The notes below the pieces were generated by a model that had not been told where the DNA came from, did no database searches, and saw only the letters and a program-made list of their open reading frames with translations. From the NCBI GenBank assembly GCA_023396255.1, contig JAEWWU010000005.1:124001-188000 (forward strand): 64,000 nt of DNA. The letters are read 5' to 3'. Made by a program: the position numbers and the translations under genes. The stretch is from Bacteroidota bacterium. Lineage in GTDB: Bacteria > Bacteroidota > Bacteroidia > Bacteroidales > Porphyromonadaceae. Shown here piece by piece: positions 50,792 to 59,557 of this stretch. The stretch's first letter is position 1. Every line of letters begins with the position of its first letter.

Positions 50792-51715
50792 TTATTCAGA
50801 GTCCGTAACATCTATTCCAAGCACTTCACACAAGATGGATTCACGCACAAACAAGCCATTTTGAGCCTGTTCAAAATAGTATGCCTTAGGATCATCGTCT
50901 ACATCTTGCGCAATCTCGTGTACTCTGGGTAAGGGGTGAAGTATCTTGAGCGTTGGCTTACTATTGCTAAGCATAGCACGATCCAACACATAGATATTCT
51001 TGACCCGCTCATACTCTTCCACATCGGTAAACCGCTCTCGCTGCACACGGGTCATATACAAAATATCCGCCCTATTGATCACATCCGAAGAGAAATCGGA
51101 TGTTTCCTCGAATGGGATTCCCAATTGAGAACAATAGTGCCGATATTCTTCCGGCAGACGTAACTCCGGGGGAGCCACAAAAACAAACTTGGGAGAGAAA
51201 TGTCGCATTCCCTCTATAAGAGAATGAATGGTACGACCATACTTGAGGTCGCCCACCATCACAATGGTCAGATCATCGAGTCTTCCTTGTGTCTGTCTGA
51301 TAGAATAGAGGTCCAGCAACGTTTGCGATGGATGCTGGTTGCTTCCATCTCCGGCATTGACAATGGGGGTCGAAGTTATCTCAGAGGCATACTGTGCACA
51401 ACCCTCCAAAAAGTGCCGCATAACAATGACATCTGCATAGTTCGATACGATTCGGATGGTATCTTTAAGCGTTTCACCCTTTGTTGAACTAGAAGTAGAG
51501 GCATCCGAAAATCCAATTACCTTCCCCCCCAAACGACAAACCGCCGTTTCAAAACTCAAACGGGTGCGGGTAGAGGGTTCAAAAAAGAGGGTGGCAACGA
51601 CCTTACCGTCCAGCAAAGGGCGATTGGGCTGCGCTTCAAAAAGTCGTGCACGATCCAATATCCGCAGAATATCAGCTTCCGAGCACTGTTCGATAGAGAC
51701 TAAATTTTGCATCAT
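50792..51715 (-). CDS. pyrB: Aspartate carbamoyltransferase catalytic subunit
   Basis: A 307-residue enzyme for the first committed step of pyrimidine synthesis. The carbamoyl-phosphate motif FEPSTRTRLSFE and the aspartate-binding HPSQTLLDLY are present, together with ILHPLPR. It is first of pyrB-pyrI-flavin reductase-lemA-TPM, all on the minus strand with short gaps or overlaps. A -7 element lies at 51737-51744. Confidence 0.97.
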   Translation of the reverse strand: MMQNLVSIEQCSEADILRILDRARLFEAQPNRPLLDGKVVATLFFEPSTRTRLSFETAVCRLGGKVIGFSDASTSSSTKGETLKDTIRIVSNYADVIVMRHFLEGCAQYASEITSTPIVNAGDGSNQHPSQTLLDLYSIRQTQGRLDDLTIVMVGDLKYGRTIHSLIEGMRHFSPKFVFVAPPELRLPEEYRHYCSQLGIPFEETSDFSSDVINRADILYMTRVQRERFTDVEEYERVKNIYVLDRAMLSNSKPTLKILHPLPRVHEIAQDVDDDPKAYYFEQAQNGLFVRESILCEVLGIDVTDSE

Positions 51716-51736
51716 AGATAGGACTTTCTATTGCAA

Positions 51737-51744
51737 CAAAGATA
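51737..51744 (-). promoter_or_regulatory. -7 element of the pyrB cluster
   Basis: TATCTTTG on the minus strand, 21 bases before the pyrB ATG. No -33 element at standard spacing. The short leader leaves no room for an attenuator. Confidence 0.6.
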
Positions 51745-51791
51745 AAATAAATAGCTTAATGATACTTCTTTCCTTAGGCCAGAGAATAAAG

Positions 51792-51823
51792 CAAAAAAAG
51801 ACGCTTGCTACAAACAAGCGTCT
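51792..51823 (-). terminator. Terminator of tRNA-Leu
   Basis: AGACGCTTG (51799-51807) pairs perfectly with CAAGCGTCT (51815-51823), followed on the minus strand by a T-run (plus-strand A 51793-51799). Confidence 0.95.
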
Positions 51824-51833
51824 CTGAAAGAAG

Positions 51834-51915
51834 TGCGGTCGGAGGGACTCGAACCCTCACGCCTCGCGGCATTAGATCCTAAGTCTAACGTGGCTACCAA
51901 TTACACCACGACCGC
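51834..51915 (-). tRNA. tRNA-Leu (anticodon TAG)
   Basis: An 82-base class II tRNA with a long variable arm. On the minus strand: acceptor GCGGTCG/CGACCGC, anticodon stem TTAGA/TCTAA with loop CTTAGGA (anticodon TAG), variable arm TGCCGCGAGGCGT, T arm GAGGG/CCCTC, discriminator A. CCA is not encoded. A promoter lies just upstream and a terminator just downstream. Confidence 0.95.
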
Positions 51916-51926
51916 AGAATCCAGCG

Positions 51927-51957
51927 CAAAGATACAACAATTCTTTATTTTCGCAAC
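51927..51957 (-). promoter_or_regulatory. Promoter of tRNA-Leu
   Basis: GTTG (51954-51957), 19 bases, then TATCTTTG (51927-51934) on the minus strand, 12 bases before the tRNA. Confidence 0.7.
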
Positions 51958-51969
51958 TCACACAGAGGA

Positions 51970-51996
51970 TAAAAAAAGGCATCCATCAAGATGCCA
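51970..51996 (-). terminator. Terminator of rpmE2
   Basis: GGCATC and GATGCC pair around a six-base loop, with a T-run on the minus strand (plus-strand A 51971-51977). Confidence 0.85.
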
Positions 51997-52059
51997 TTCT
52001 TTTTTTAGATATTTTCAAGACAGCGGTGAGCAAAGCTCACCACCACTTCCTTATGTTTA

Positions 52060-52317
52060 TTACTTTTTGCCGGTACGATTTCCGTAGCGGTTCATAAACT
52101 TATCCACACGACCAGCGGTGTCTACCAACTTAGCTTTACCTGTGTAAAATGGGTGGGAAGTGTTGGAAATTTCCACCTTTACCAAGGGATAGGTAACCCC
52201 ATCCAACTCGATGGTTTCCTTGGCATTGATAGTGCTCTTGGTGATAAAAATGTCGTCATTAGACATATCTTTGAAAACTACCGGACGATAATTTTCGGGA
52301 TGAATCTCTTTTTTCAT
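52060..52317 (-). CDS. rpmE2: Large ribosomal subunit protein bL31, type B (zinc-independent)
   Basis: An 85-residue bL31 starting MKKEIHPENYRPVVFKDMS, with the SNTSHPFYTGKAKLVDTAGRVDKFMNRYG core. The cysteines of the zinc-binding form are absent, so this is the type B paralogue. In species with both forms it is induced under zinc limitation, but many Bacteroidota have only this one. A structured leader and a clear promoter lie upstream. Confidence 0.97.
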   Translation of the reverse strand: MKKEIHPENYRPVVFKDMSNDDIFITKSTINAKETIELDGVTYPLVKVEISNTSHPFYTGKAKLVDTAGRVDKFMNRYGNRTGKK

Positions 52318-52367
52318 TGCTCTTATCTATTTTAATCTTATACTCTCCAAACAGGGTACCTTCGGAC

Positions 52368-52418
52368 CCGTCCAAGCCAAAGACGATACAAACCAAGCAC
52401 GCATAGTCTTCGGGACGG
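52368..52418 (-). promoter_or_regulatory. Structured leader of the rpmE2 message
   Basis: CCGTCC pairs with GGACGG (6 bp) and CGAAGAC with GTCTTTG (7 bp with one G-U), separated by a four-base bulge and enclosing a loop of about 21 bases. The stem begins near the predicted transcription start and ends about 50 bases before the ATG. A competing stem GGGT/ACCC lies just 3'. This could let bL31 bind and control its own message. Confidence 0.55.
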
Positions 52419-52449
52419 CAAAGTTACAAATAAACTTTTACAACACAAT
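52419..52449 (-). promoter_or_regulatory. Promoter of rpmE2
   Basis: ATTG (52446-52449), 19 bases, then TAACTTTG (52419-52426) on the minus strand. Confidence 0.7.
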
Positions 52450-52647
52450 AACTCTAACTGACAACACTTCTCAACAAAGACAATATTGGTCACCAAATAT
52501 CCATACGTAGAATAAAGACGTATAACACGCCTAAACAATAAGTTGTGCCTATTTCAGAGAAAATATTTCTCTTTCTTTTGGGTTAGAAAAGGATTATCAA
52601 TGGTCAAAATCGAAGAGAGAAGGAGAGAAAAACAGATTGCCATTCGT

Positions 52648-52655
52648 TATTTTTG
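52648..52655 (+). promoter_or_regulatory. Possible -7 element of recJ-recQ
   Basis: TATTTTTG, about 210 bases before the recJ ATG. No -33 element. The gap 52450-52866 has no gene. Confidence 0.4.
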
Positions 52656-52866
52656 CCGTAAATTTACGCTTCGATAAAATTGGGTCCGAACAAATTGCTC
52701 TCAAACTCTCGACATCAACAACCCAAAAGATGTTACCCAAGAGACCAATTGATGCTCAGCCCCGAAAGCCACATACGCTAAGCTCTTTTAACCCAGAGCT
52801 AAACCGACAGACCAAGAGGGACCGATCCTCTCTATAGAAGAATGATAAAAATAAATACTACATATA

Positions 52867-54627
52867 ATGACGAACAAATGGAACCGGGTGCCCTATTCCC
52901 CAATGGAAGAGGAAATCGGACTACAGTTGAGCAAAGAGCTCAAGCTGGCACCCGTTATCGGAAAACTCCTTGTTCGCCGCGGAATATCCACTCCGGAAGA
53001 AGCAAACAATTTTTTTCACCCCTCTTTGGACAACCTCTTAGATCCATTTCTTATGAAAGATATGGACAAGGCGGTGGCTCGGCTCAACAGAGCTTTGGGG
53101 CGCAAAGAACGCATACTTATTTATGGAGACTATGATGTAGACGGAACAACTGCGGTAACATTGGTTTATAAATACTTGCGTACCACCGGATGCAGCGAGA
53201 AGCAATTAGACTTCTACATCCCGGATCGGTACGATGAGGGGTATGGTGTTTCTAAACGAGGCATCGACTATGCCCACGAGCGTAACGTAAAACTTATAAT
53301 AGTACTCGACTGTGGCATCAAGGCCATCGAAGAGATAGCCTATGCCCAGAGCCTTGGCATAGATTTTATTGTCTGCGACCACCACAATCCGGGAGAAGAA
53401 CTCCCCGCAGCCGTTGCAGTATTAGACCCCAAGAGAGAAGACGACACTTATCCCAACGAGGATCTGAGCGGATGTGGAGTCGGATTCAAACTGATGCAGG
53501 CTTTTGCAATGGACAACGGCTTTTCTCAGAGCAAACTATTCAGACTTTTGGATCTATTGGCAGTAAGTATCGCTTCGGACATTGTATCCGTAATGGGAGA
53601 GAACCGCATCCTCGCCTACTACGGGCTCAAGCAACTCAATTCCAATCCATCGACCGGATTAAAAGGAATCATAAAGACCTGTGGGTTGGAGGAAAAACAG
53701 ATCGATATGAGCGACATCGTGTACAAAATAGGTCCTCGCATCAATGCTTCTGGCCGAATGATGAAAGGTCGAGAAGCCGTGGAACTCCTCCTAAGCAGAA
53801 GCGTGGAGTCTGCTGCCAGACGAAGCAAAAACGTAGACCAATACAATGAGCAAAGACGGGAAGTAGATAAGGTCATTACCGAGGAGGCTATTGCCCTTAT
53901 AGAGAACTCCGATATGGTTGAGGGTAACAAAATCATTGTTCTTTATCAACCGGATTGGCACAAGGGGGTAATCGGCATTGTGGCATCACGTATAACAGAA
54001 CTATATGCACGCCCCACCATCATTCTGACCGGAGTTGGCAACCAGATATCCGGGTCGGCACGCAGCATCGGAGGTTTCGACGTTTATAAGGTACTCGAAG
54101 AAAACAAAGACCTATTACAAAATTTTGGTGGGCATACTTTTGCTGCCGGGCTGACCATCATCCCCGGCAAGTTGCACGAATTTAGAACCCGTATAGCGAC
54201 CTATGCAACCCTCAAACCGGAAGAAACGCCACAGCACATCCTCAACGTAGATGCTCGGATCACCCTGCGCGAAGTAAACCGAAAACTATACAACAACATT
54301 TGCCGTATGGGTCCTTTCGGCACCAATAATCCCAAGCCACTATTTTTGATCGAAGGCGTATTGGACAGTGGAAGCAGCCGACGCGTAGGGCACAATGAAG
54401 AGCACCTTAAACTTGATTTGTGCGACTCTTCGCGCAGAGTACACATAACCAATGCCATTGCCTTTGGGCAGGCTGCAGCCGCCTCTTTCGTCAAAGACAA
54501 CAAGCCCTTTTCTATTGTTTTTCAGTTGGAGGAAAATCTCTTCAATGGACAATCTTCTTTACAGATGCACATAAAAGACATTAAACAAGATGTAAAGAAA
54601 CAGTCGTCTTCCTCTTCTAAGGCATAA
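52867..54627 (+). CDS. recJ: Single-stranded-DNA-specific exonuclease RecJ
   Basis: A 586-residue 5'-3' exonuclease for recombination and repair. The DHH-family motifs are intact: YGDYDVDGTTA (about residues 86-96), VLDCG, CDHHNPG, and later FGGHTFAAGL (DHHA1). It also has the OB-like C-terminal part. Length is normal. The C-terminal Ser-rich tail (QSSSSSKA) is unremarkable. recQ follows after 34 bases. Together they form a recJ-recQ repair unit, since RecQ unwinds and RecJ resects. Confidence 0.96.
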   Translation: MTNKWNRVPYSPMEEEIGLQLSKELKLAPVIGKLLVRRGISTPEEANNFFHPSLDNLLDPFLMKDMDKAVARLNRALGRKERILIYGDYDVDGTTAVTLVYKYLRTTGCSEKQLDFYIPDRYDEGYGVSKRGIDYAHERNVKLIIVLDCGIKAIEEIAYAQSLGIDFIVCDHHNPGEELPAAVAVLDPKREDDTYPNEDLSGCGVGFKLMQAFAMDNGFSQSKLFRLLDLLAVSIASDIVSVMGENRILAYYGLKQLNSNPSTGLKGIIKTCGLEEKQIDMSDIVYKIGPRINASGRMMKGREAVELLLSRSVESAARRSKNVDQYNEQRREVDKVITEEAIALIENSDMVEGNKIIVLYQPDWHKGVIGIVASRITELYARPTIILTGVGNQISGSARSIGGFDVYKVLEENKDLLQNFGGHTFAAGLTIIPGKLHEFRTRIATYATLKPEETPQHILNVDARITLREVNRKLYNNICRMGPFGTNNPKPLFLIEGVLDSGSSRRVGHNEEHLKLDLCDSSRRVHITNAIAFGQAAAASFVKDNKPFSIVFQLEENLFNGQSSLQMHIKDIKQDVKKQSSSSSKA

Positions 54628-54661
54628 GACAAAAGTCCTTCACCTCTGCAAACGGCCGCTT

Positions 54662-56803
54662 ATGAGTTTGACCGAAGATCACAGTATGCATCCTTCTCCC
54701 GAAGAGCTCCCCTCCTTGAACTTTGCTGCTTGGGAACAGATGGAAGCCTTATTGGACGAACTACCTGGCTACTCCATTCCCCCCGGGCTGGAGGACCCGG
54801 ATACTGATCCTCAAACCGGATTTCCTCGAAGAGATGAAGCCGACATTCTGTGGGAATCGGCTACGGAAGAAGCTCCGTTCACTATCACCTCTCCTGAAGA
54901 GCTCACTCCACATCAAGTACTCAAGAAGTATTGGGGCTACGATTCTTTTCGCCCTATGCAGGAGGAAATTATTGAGAGCATTCTTGCGGGCAAAGATACC
55001 TTGGGGTTGCTTCCGACCGGAGGAGGCAAAAGCATCACTTTTCAAGTTCCGGGGTTAATACGGCAGGGAGTCACCATCGTTGTATCTCCCTTGATTGCAT
55101 TGATGAAAGATCAAGTGGATCACTTGCAACGCAGACGGATAAAAGCAGCCACCATCCATTCCGGAATGTCTATCCGAGAGGTGGACAAGATTATCGACAA
55201 TGTAATTTACGGAGGGTACAAATTTCTTTACATTTCTCCCGAGCGAATTGCTTCTCCTCTCTTTCAAGAGGCGCTCCTCGCCCTCAAAGTCTCTTTCATA
55301 GTAGTGGACGAGTGCCACTGTATCTCTCAATGGGGCTACGATTTTCGCCCCTCTTACCTCAACATACACACCATTCGTGAACTACTGCCGGGAATACCCA
55401 TTTTGGCTCTGACCGCAACGGCAACACCCTACGTGATAACAGACATTATGCGGCAACTGCACTTTGGTGTGCCCAATGTCCTAAGCACTTCCTTTCTTCG
55501 TTCCAATCTGGCATACGTAGTTCGGAGAACAGAAGCCAAGGCAGAGATGCTGCTGCACGTCCTCAGCCACGTTCCCGGCTCTGCCATCGTCTATTGCCGC
55601 AACCGCAAAAAAACCCGAGAGATAGCCCAAATGCTCCAAAAAGCCGGTGTAGCCGCCGACTTCTTCCACGCCGGGCTGACCCACGCCGAACGCGAACTCA
55701 AGCAAAACAGTTGGATGCACAACGACCTCCGGGTAATGGTCTGTACCAATGCCTTTGGAATGGGGATAGACAAGCCCGATGTACGCCTTGTGGTGCACTG
55801 GACTATGCCCAACTCCATAGAAGAATATTTTCAAGAAGCCGGACGAGCCGGACGAGATCAAGAGAAAGCCTATGCCGTGGCACTGATCGATCACACCGAA
55901 ATAGGGCTTCTCAAACGACGCCTCGAAGATGAATTTCCCCCCAAAGAATTTATGCGAAAAGTGTACGATGCTATATGCAGTTTTCTCCGCATTGGGATGG
56001 GAGAGGGGTACCAGAAAAGCTACACCTTCGACATTCCCCTATTTATCCGCAGACATCATCTACACCCCACACGCACCCTAAGTGCTATCAAGTTGTGGGA
56101 GTTATGCAACATTTGGGAACTGCACACCGAAGAGAGCCGCTCCCAAGTCGTGATGGAATGTACCCGAGAAGAGCTGTATAGGCAACGCAAAATGCCCTTG
56201 AACTCAGAGAACGTTCTTAATGCCCTTATGCGCTCTTATGGTGGCATCTTCGCCGATTACTGCATCATTGACGAGGCCAATTTGGCTGCTCTGTGCCACC
56301 TTTCTCGGCAAGAAGTGTACGATGCCCTAACTGAATTGAGCAAAATGCACCTCTTGCACTATATTCCTCGCAAAAAGATGCCTCGCTTGCTGTTCAAGGC
56401 ACGGAGAGAGGAGGGCAAACACCTCATTATTCCTCGTAATGTGTACGAAGAACGGAAACAGGCTTTTTCTCAGAGAATTGCGGCAGTTATTCACTACATT
56501 CAAAACAACCATACCTGTCGCAGTCGCACATTGCTCTCATACTTTGGGGAAACCAACTCCGCTCCCTGCGGTCTGTGCGATGTTTGCCTCAATATTGTGA
56601 CTCCCAATCTTCGACAACACACTCTTGTTCGGGTCAATGAATTTTTGGATCAACACAATTGGGCACAAAGCAAGACCCTAACTCTCCGCCAAACGTCTCA
56701 AGCTCTTGCAATAGACAAAACTACCCTACTAACCGCTTTGGAGTATTTGTGTAGCAACTCGAACAAATACCGCACAGACGGACTGACAATACAACGAATT
56801 TAG
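54662..56803 (+). CDS. recQ: ATP-dependent DNA helicase RecQ
   Basis: A 713-residue superfamily 2 helicase. In order: a disordered acidic N-terminal part (about 1-80), then FRPMQEEII, Walker A LPTGGGKSITFQ, DECHC (Walker B) at about residue 218, LTATAT, HAGLTHAERE, and QEAGRAGRDQ (motif VI). The C-terminal zinc cysteines CRSRT...CGLCDVC are present. There is no obvious HRDC domain, but the end (TLTLRQTSQALAIDKTTLLTALEYL) is a winged-helix type. The long N-terminal extension is unusual and its role is unknown. Confidence 0.95.
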   Translation: MSLTEDHSMHPSPEELPSLNFAAWEQMEALLDELPGYSIPPGLEDPDTDPQTGFPRRDEADILWESATEEAPFTITSPEELTPHQVLKKYWGYDSFRPMQEEIIESILAGKDTLGLLPTGGGKSITFQVPGLIRQGVTIVVSPLIALMKDQVDHLQRRRIKAATIHSGMSIREVDKIIDNVIYGGYKFLYISPERIASPLFQEALLALKVSFIVVDECHCISQWGYDFRPSYLNIHTIRELLPGIPILALTATATPYVITDIMRQLHFGVPNVLSTSFLRSNLAYVVRRTEAKAEMLLHVLSHVPGSAIVYCRNRKKTREIAQMLQKAGVAADFFHAGLTHAERELKQNSWMHNDLRVMVCTNAFGMGIDKPDVRLVVHWTMPNSIEEYFQEAGRAGRDQEKAYAVALIDHTEIGLLKRRLEDEFPPKEFMRKVYDAICSFLRIGMGEGYQKSYTFDIPLFIRRHHLHPTRTLSAIKLWELCNIWELHTEESRSQVVMECTREELYRQRKMPLNSENVLNALMRSYGGIFADYCIIDEANLAALCHLSRQEVYDALTELSKMHLLHYIPRKKMPRLLFKARREEGKHLIIPRNVYEERKQAFSQRIAAVIHYIQNNHTCRSRTLLSYFGETNSAPCGLCDVCLNIVTPNLRQHTLVRVNEFLDQHNWAQSKTLTLRQTSQALAIDKTTLLTALEYLCSNSNKYRTDGLTIQRI

Positions 56804-57003
56804 GAAACAGTCCACTTTACTTAAAAAGCAACTAACCTCCACCTTCAAAAAAGAAAAATCTCTCGATCGCTTTCCCTCTTTCTTTTTCGTTACCCCATCT
56901 GTGATAATCAATTTAAACAAAAATATGTACTTTCGCAACCGAATCAAAGCGGACAAAGTTCGCGCACTTGTACCATTCGGTCTGATTTGAAGTTTGAGAA
57001 TAT

Positions 57004-58188
57004 ATGAAACTATTACAACAAAAACTGTCTCAATACACAGAACCTCAAGAAGCCCAAGCGGCCAACATCTACCCCTACTTCCGCAAAATAGAGAGCGAAC
57101 AAGATACCGAAGTTATCATTGACAACAGAAAGGTACTTATGTTTGGTTCCAACTCCTATTTGGGATTGACCAACCACCCCAAAGTAAAAGCAGCAGCAAT
57201 AGAAGCAACCGAAAAATACGGCACCGGATGTGCAGGTAGTCGCTTTCTAAACGGCACATTGGATTCCCACTTAGAATTGGAAAAAAGATTGGCTCAGTTT
57301 GTGGGCAAAGAAGAAGCCGTAATTTTCTCCACCGGGTTTCAAGTAAACCTCGGAGTAGTTTCTTGCCTGACCGGACGACAAGACTACGTCATTTGGGACT
57401 CTCTCAACCACGCCTCTATTATCGAGGGGGTGCGATTGGCTATGGGAAAAAGTCTCAAATACAAGCACAACGATATGGAAGCATTGGAACGTCGCCTGCG
57501 CCAATGCGAAGAAGACAAAATCAAACTCATCGTAGTAGACGGAGTGTTTAGTATGGAGGGCGACCTTTGCAACCTCCCCGAGATCGTTCGTTTGGCAAAA
57601 AAATACGATGCAGCCGTTATGGTAGATGAGGCGCACGGTATTGGTGTTATGGGGGATCACGGTAGAGGTGTGTGCAACTACTTTGGGCTTACCAACGAAG
57701 TGGATCTCATTATGGGGACCTTCAGCAAATCTTTTGCAGCCATCGGAGGTTTTATTGCAGGAGATTCGTCTCTGATCAACTATATCCGCCATCACGCCCG
57801 CTCCTATATATTCAGTGCCAGTGCTACCCCGGCGGCAACTGCGGCAGCGGCTGCCTCACTGGATATTATGCTCAGCGAACCGGAACGGGTCGAAGCTCTG
57901 CAACAAAAAACAAAATACTGTCTGGACAAATTCTCCTCCCTTGGGTTTGAGATAGGAAATACTTCGACCCCCATCATTCCGCTCTTTGTAAGAGACAACG
58001 AACTAACTTTCAGAATCACTGCCGATTTGTTTGATGAGGGGGTATTTGTCAATCCTGTTGTGGCTCCCGCCGTGGCTCCGGAAGACACATTGATTCGCTT
58101 CTCTCTGATGTCTACCCACACCTACCAACAAATAGATACCGCCATAGATAAGCTGCACAAAGTATTCAAAGAGTATAGTTTACTCTAA
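57004..58188 (+). CDS. spt: Serine palmitoyltransferase (alpha-oxoamine synthase family)
   Basis: A 394-residue PLP enzyme. The PLP lysine is in GTFSKSFAAIGG (Lys about 241) and the cofactor pocket in DEAHGIGV. The N-terminal segment IESEQDTEVIIDNRKVLMFGSNSYLGL closely matches serine palmitoyltransferase of P. gingivalis from memory, rather than 2-amino-3-ketobutyrate ligase. It condenses L-serine with palmitoyl-CoA to start sphingolipid synthesis, a hallmark of Bacteroidales. It is a single gene with only a weak -7 element (TACTTTCG, 56928). Without a search, related alpha-oxoamine synthases cannot be excluded. Confidence 0.88.
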   Translation: MKLLQQKLSQYTEPQEAQAANIYPYFRKIESEQDTEVIIDNRKVLMFGSNSYLGLTNHPKVKAAAIEATEKYGTGCAGSRFLNGTLDSHLELEKRLAQFVGKEEAVIFSTGFQVNLGVVSCLTGRQDYVIWDSLNHASIIEGVRLAMGKSLKYKHNDMEALERRLRQCEEDKIKLIVVDGVFSMEGDLCNLPEIVRLAKKYDAAVMVDEAHGIGVMGDHGRGVCNYFGLTNEVDLIMGTFSKSFAAIGGFIAGDSSLINYIRHHARSYIFSASATPAATAAAAASLDIMLSEPERVEALQQKTKYCLDKFSSLGFEIGNTSTPIIPLFVRDNELTFRITADLFDEGVFVNPVVAPAVAPEDTLIRFSLMSTHTYQQIDTAIDKLHKVFKEYSLL

Positions 58189-58227
58189 GTTCTACTTCAA
58201 ATCGAAGAGGGAGCCTCCCCCTCCAAA

Positions 58228-58334
58228 ATAATTCCCTGCCGAAAATTCTCCCCTTGGACGGGAGGAAAATCGGTAGGGAATTATTATTTATTAGTTCCCT
58301 CAAAATCGGCAAAAAGCAGGGAACTAATCGCCCT
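58228..58334. repeat. Dispersed palindromic intergenic repeat, copy D
   Basis: Blocks in order: ATTCCCTGCCGAAAATTC, CGGTAGGGAATTATT, ATTAGTTCCCTCAAAATCGG and AAAGCAGGGAACTAATCG. It resembles copy B (19940-20030). It lies in the 380-base gap between spt and the glutaminyl cyclase gene. No gene is seen in the rest of the gap. Confidence 0.78.
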
Positions 58335-58567
58335 TTTGCTCGGAACTATTTGGCAGAGCAAAACCTCAAAATAGAAAAACAACTTTTCGGACCAATGAAA
58401 GCCCTCAAACCCGCTCCCCGGAGGGGAGACCTTATCTACAAACAAAGGACAAAGAGGCTTCAATTGCTCTCCAAGAGACAAAAGATTCGGGAGCTTTTCA
58501 TCCAATAAATATGGTACAATCACTTTTTTTCGGATATTTGCAGGGAGAACCAATACACAAGAATAAA

Positions 58568-59548
58568 GTGAAAACAGCCAAACTTCTTGTTGCCATAGCT
58601 CTGCTTCTTTTGGGGCTGACCTCGTGCAACAAATCAGAACAACAGAACAACACAGAACAAACTCATACCGAGACTACGACAGAAACAACGTCCAACCCCT
58701 TCAACGCAGACTCCGCCTACTTTTTTGTGGAGCACCAGGTCGCTTTTGGTCCACGAGTACCCAATACACCCGAGCACAAAGCCTGCGCCCAATGGATTGC
58801 CCAACAGATGGAAGCCTACGGAGCCACGGTACAGTTGCAAAACTTTTCGGCACAAGCCTACACTGGAGAAACCCTCAACCTCACCAACATCATAGCCTCT
58901 TACAACCCGGAGGCACAAGAGCGCGTTCTGCTGATGGCCCACTGGGACACACGTCCTTGGGCAGATGAAGACCCTTCTCCTGCCAATCGAAAAAAGCCCA
59001 TATTGGGTGCCGACGATGCAGGAAGCGGAGTGGCTGTAATGATGGAAATAGGACGTTACCTGGGACAAAATGCCCCCAACAAGGGAGTGGATTTGGTTTT
59101 CTTTGATGGAGAAGACTACGGACAAAGCAGCAACGAAGAGTCGTGGTGCTTGGGATCTACCCATTGGAGCAAGCATCCTCATAGGGAAGGCTATAGAGCT
59201 TCTTACGGCATATTGTTGGATATGGTAGGCTCCAAAACTGCACAGTTCCGCTGGGAGGGACTTTCTAAAAAACAAGCTCCTCACATTTTGGCTTTAGTAT
59301 GGGACGAAGCTGCTCGACTGGGGTATGCCAATTATTTTGTTCAAGCCGATGGTGCTTTCTTAACGGACGACCACGTTCCCGTTATTCGCAATCTATCCAT
59401 TCCCTGTATAGACATTGTCAATTATAATCCCGAATCAGCCAAAGGGTTTGGCGACTATTGGCATACGGTTGCCGATGATATGAGCCATATTTCCAAAAAA
59501 ACTTTACAGGCAGTAGGGCACACCGTACTCTCTGTTATCAACAAATAA
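58568..59548 (+). CDS. Glutaminyl-peptide cyclotransferase-like lipoprotein (M28 family)
   Basis: A 326-residue exported zinc enzyme with a lipobox LLLGLTSC (Cys about 20). The M28 fold is marked by MAHWDTRPWADEDP (zinc ligand region), LGADDAGSGVAVMMEIGRYLG, VFFDGEDYG and the C-terminal FLTDDHVP and HTVADD. These blocks match the animal-type glutaminyl cyclases of P. gingivalis and related species, which form N-terminal pyroglutamate on exported proteins after signal cleavage. I prefer GTG 58568 as start, because it gives a normal lipoprotein signal; an ATG at 58511 is in frame but would add 19 residues overlapping the presumed promoter. Confidence 0.87.
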   Translation: MKTAKLLVAIALLLLGLTSCNKSEQQNNTEQTHTETTTETTSNPFNADSAYFFVEHQVAFGPRVPNTPEHKACAQWIAQQMEAYGATVQLQNFSAQAYTGETLNLTNIIASYNPEAQERVLLMAHWDTRPWADEDPSPANRKKPILGADDAGSGVAVMMEIGRYLGQNAPNKGVDLVFFDGEDYGQSSNEESWCLGSTHWSKHPHREGYRASYGILLDMVGSKTAQFRWEGLSKKQAPHILALVWDEAARLGYANYFVQADGAFLTDDHVPVIRNLSIPCIDIVNYNPESAKGFGDYWHTVADDMSHISKKTLQAVGHTVLSVINK

Positions 59549-59557
59549 GCCAAAACT

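Noticed and set aside
58511..58567. ATG start for the glutaminyl cyclase at 58511
   Set aside because: It would put a polar stretch before the lipoprotein signal; GTG 58568 gives a standard signal.
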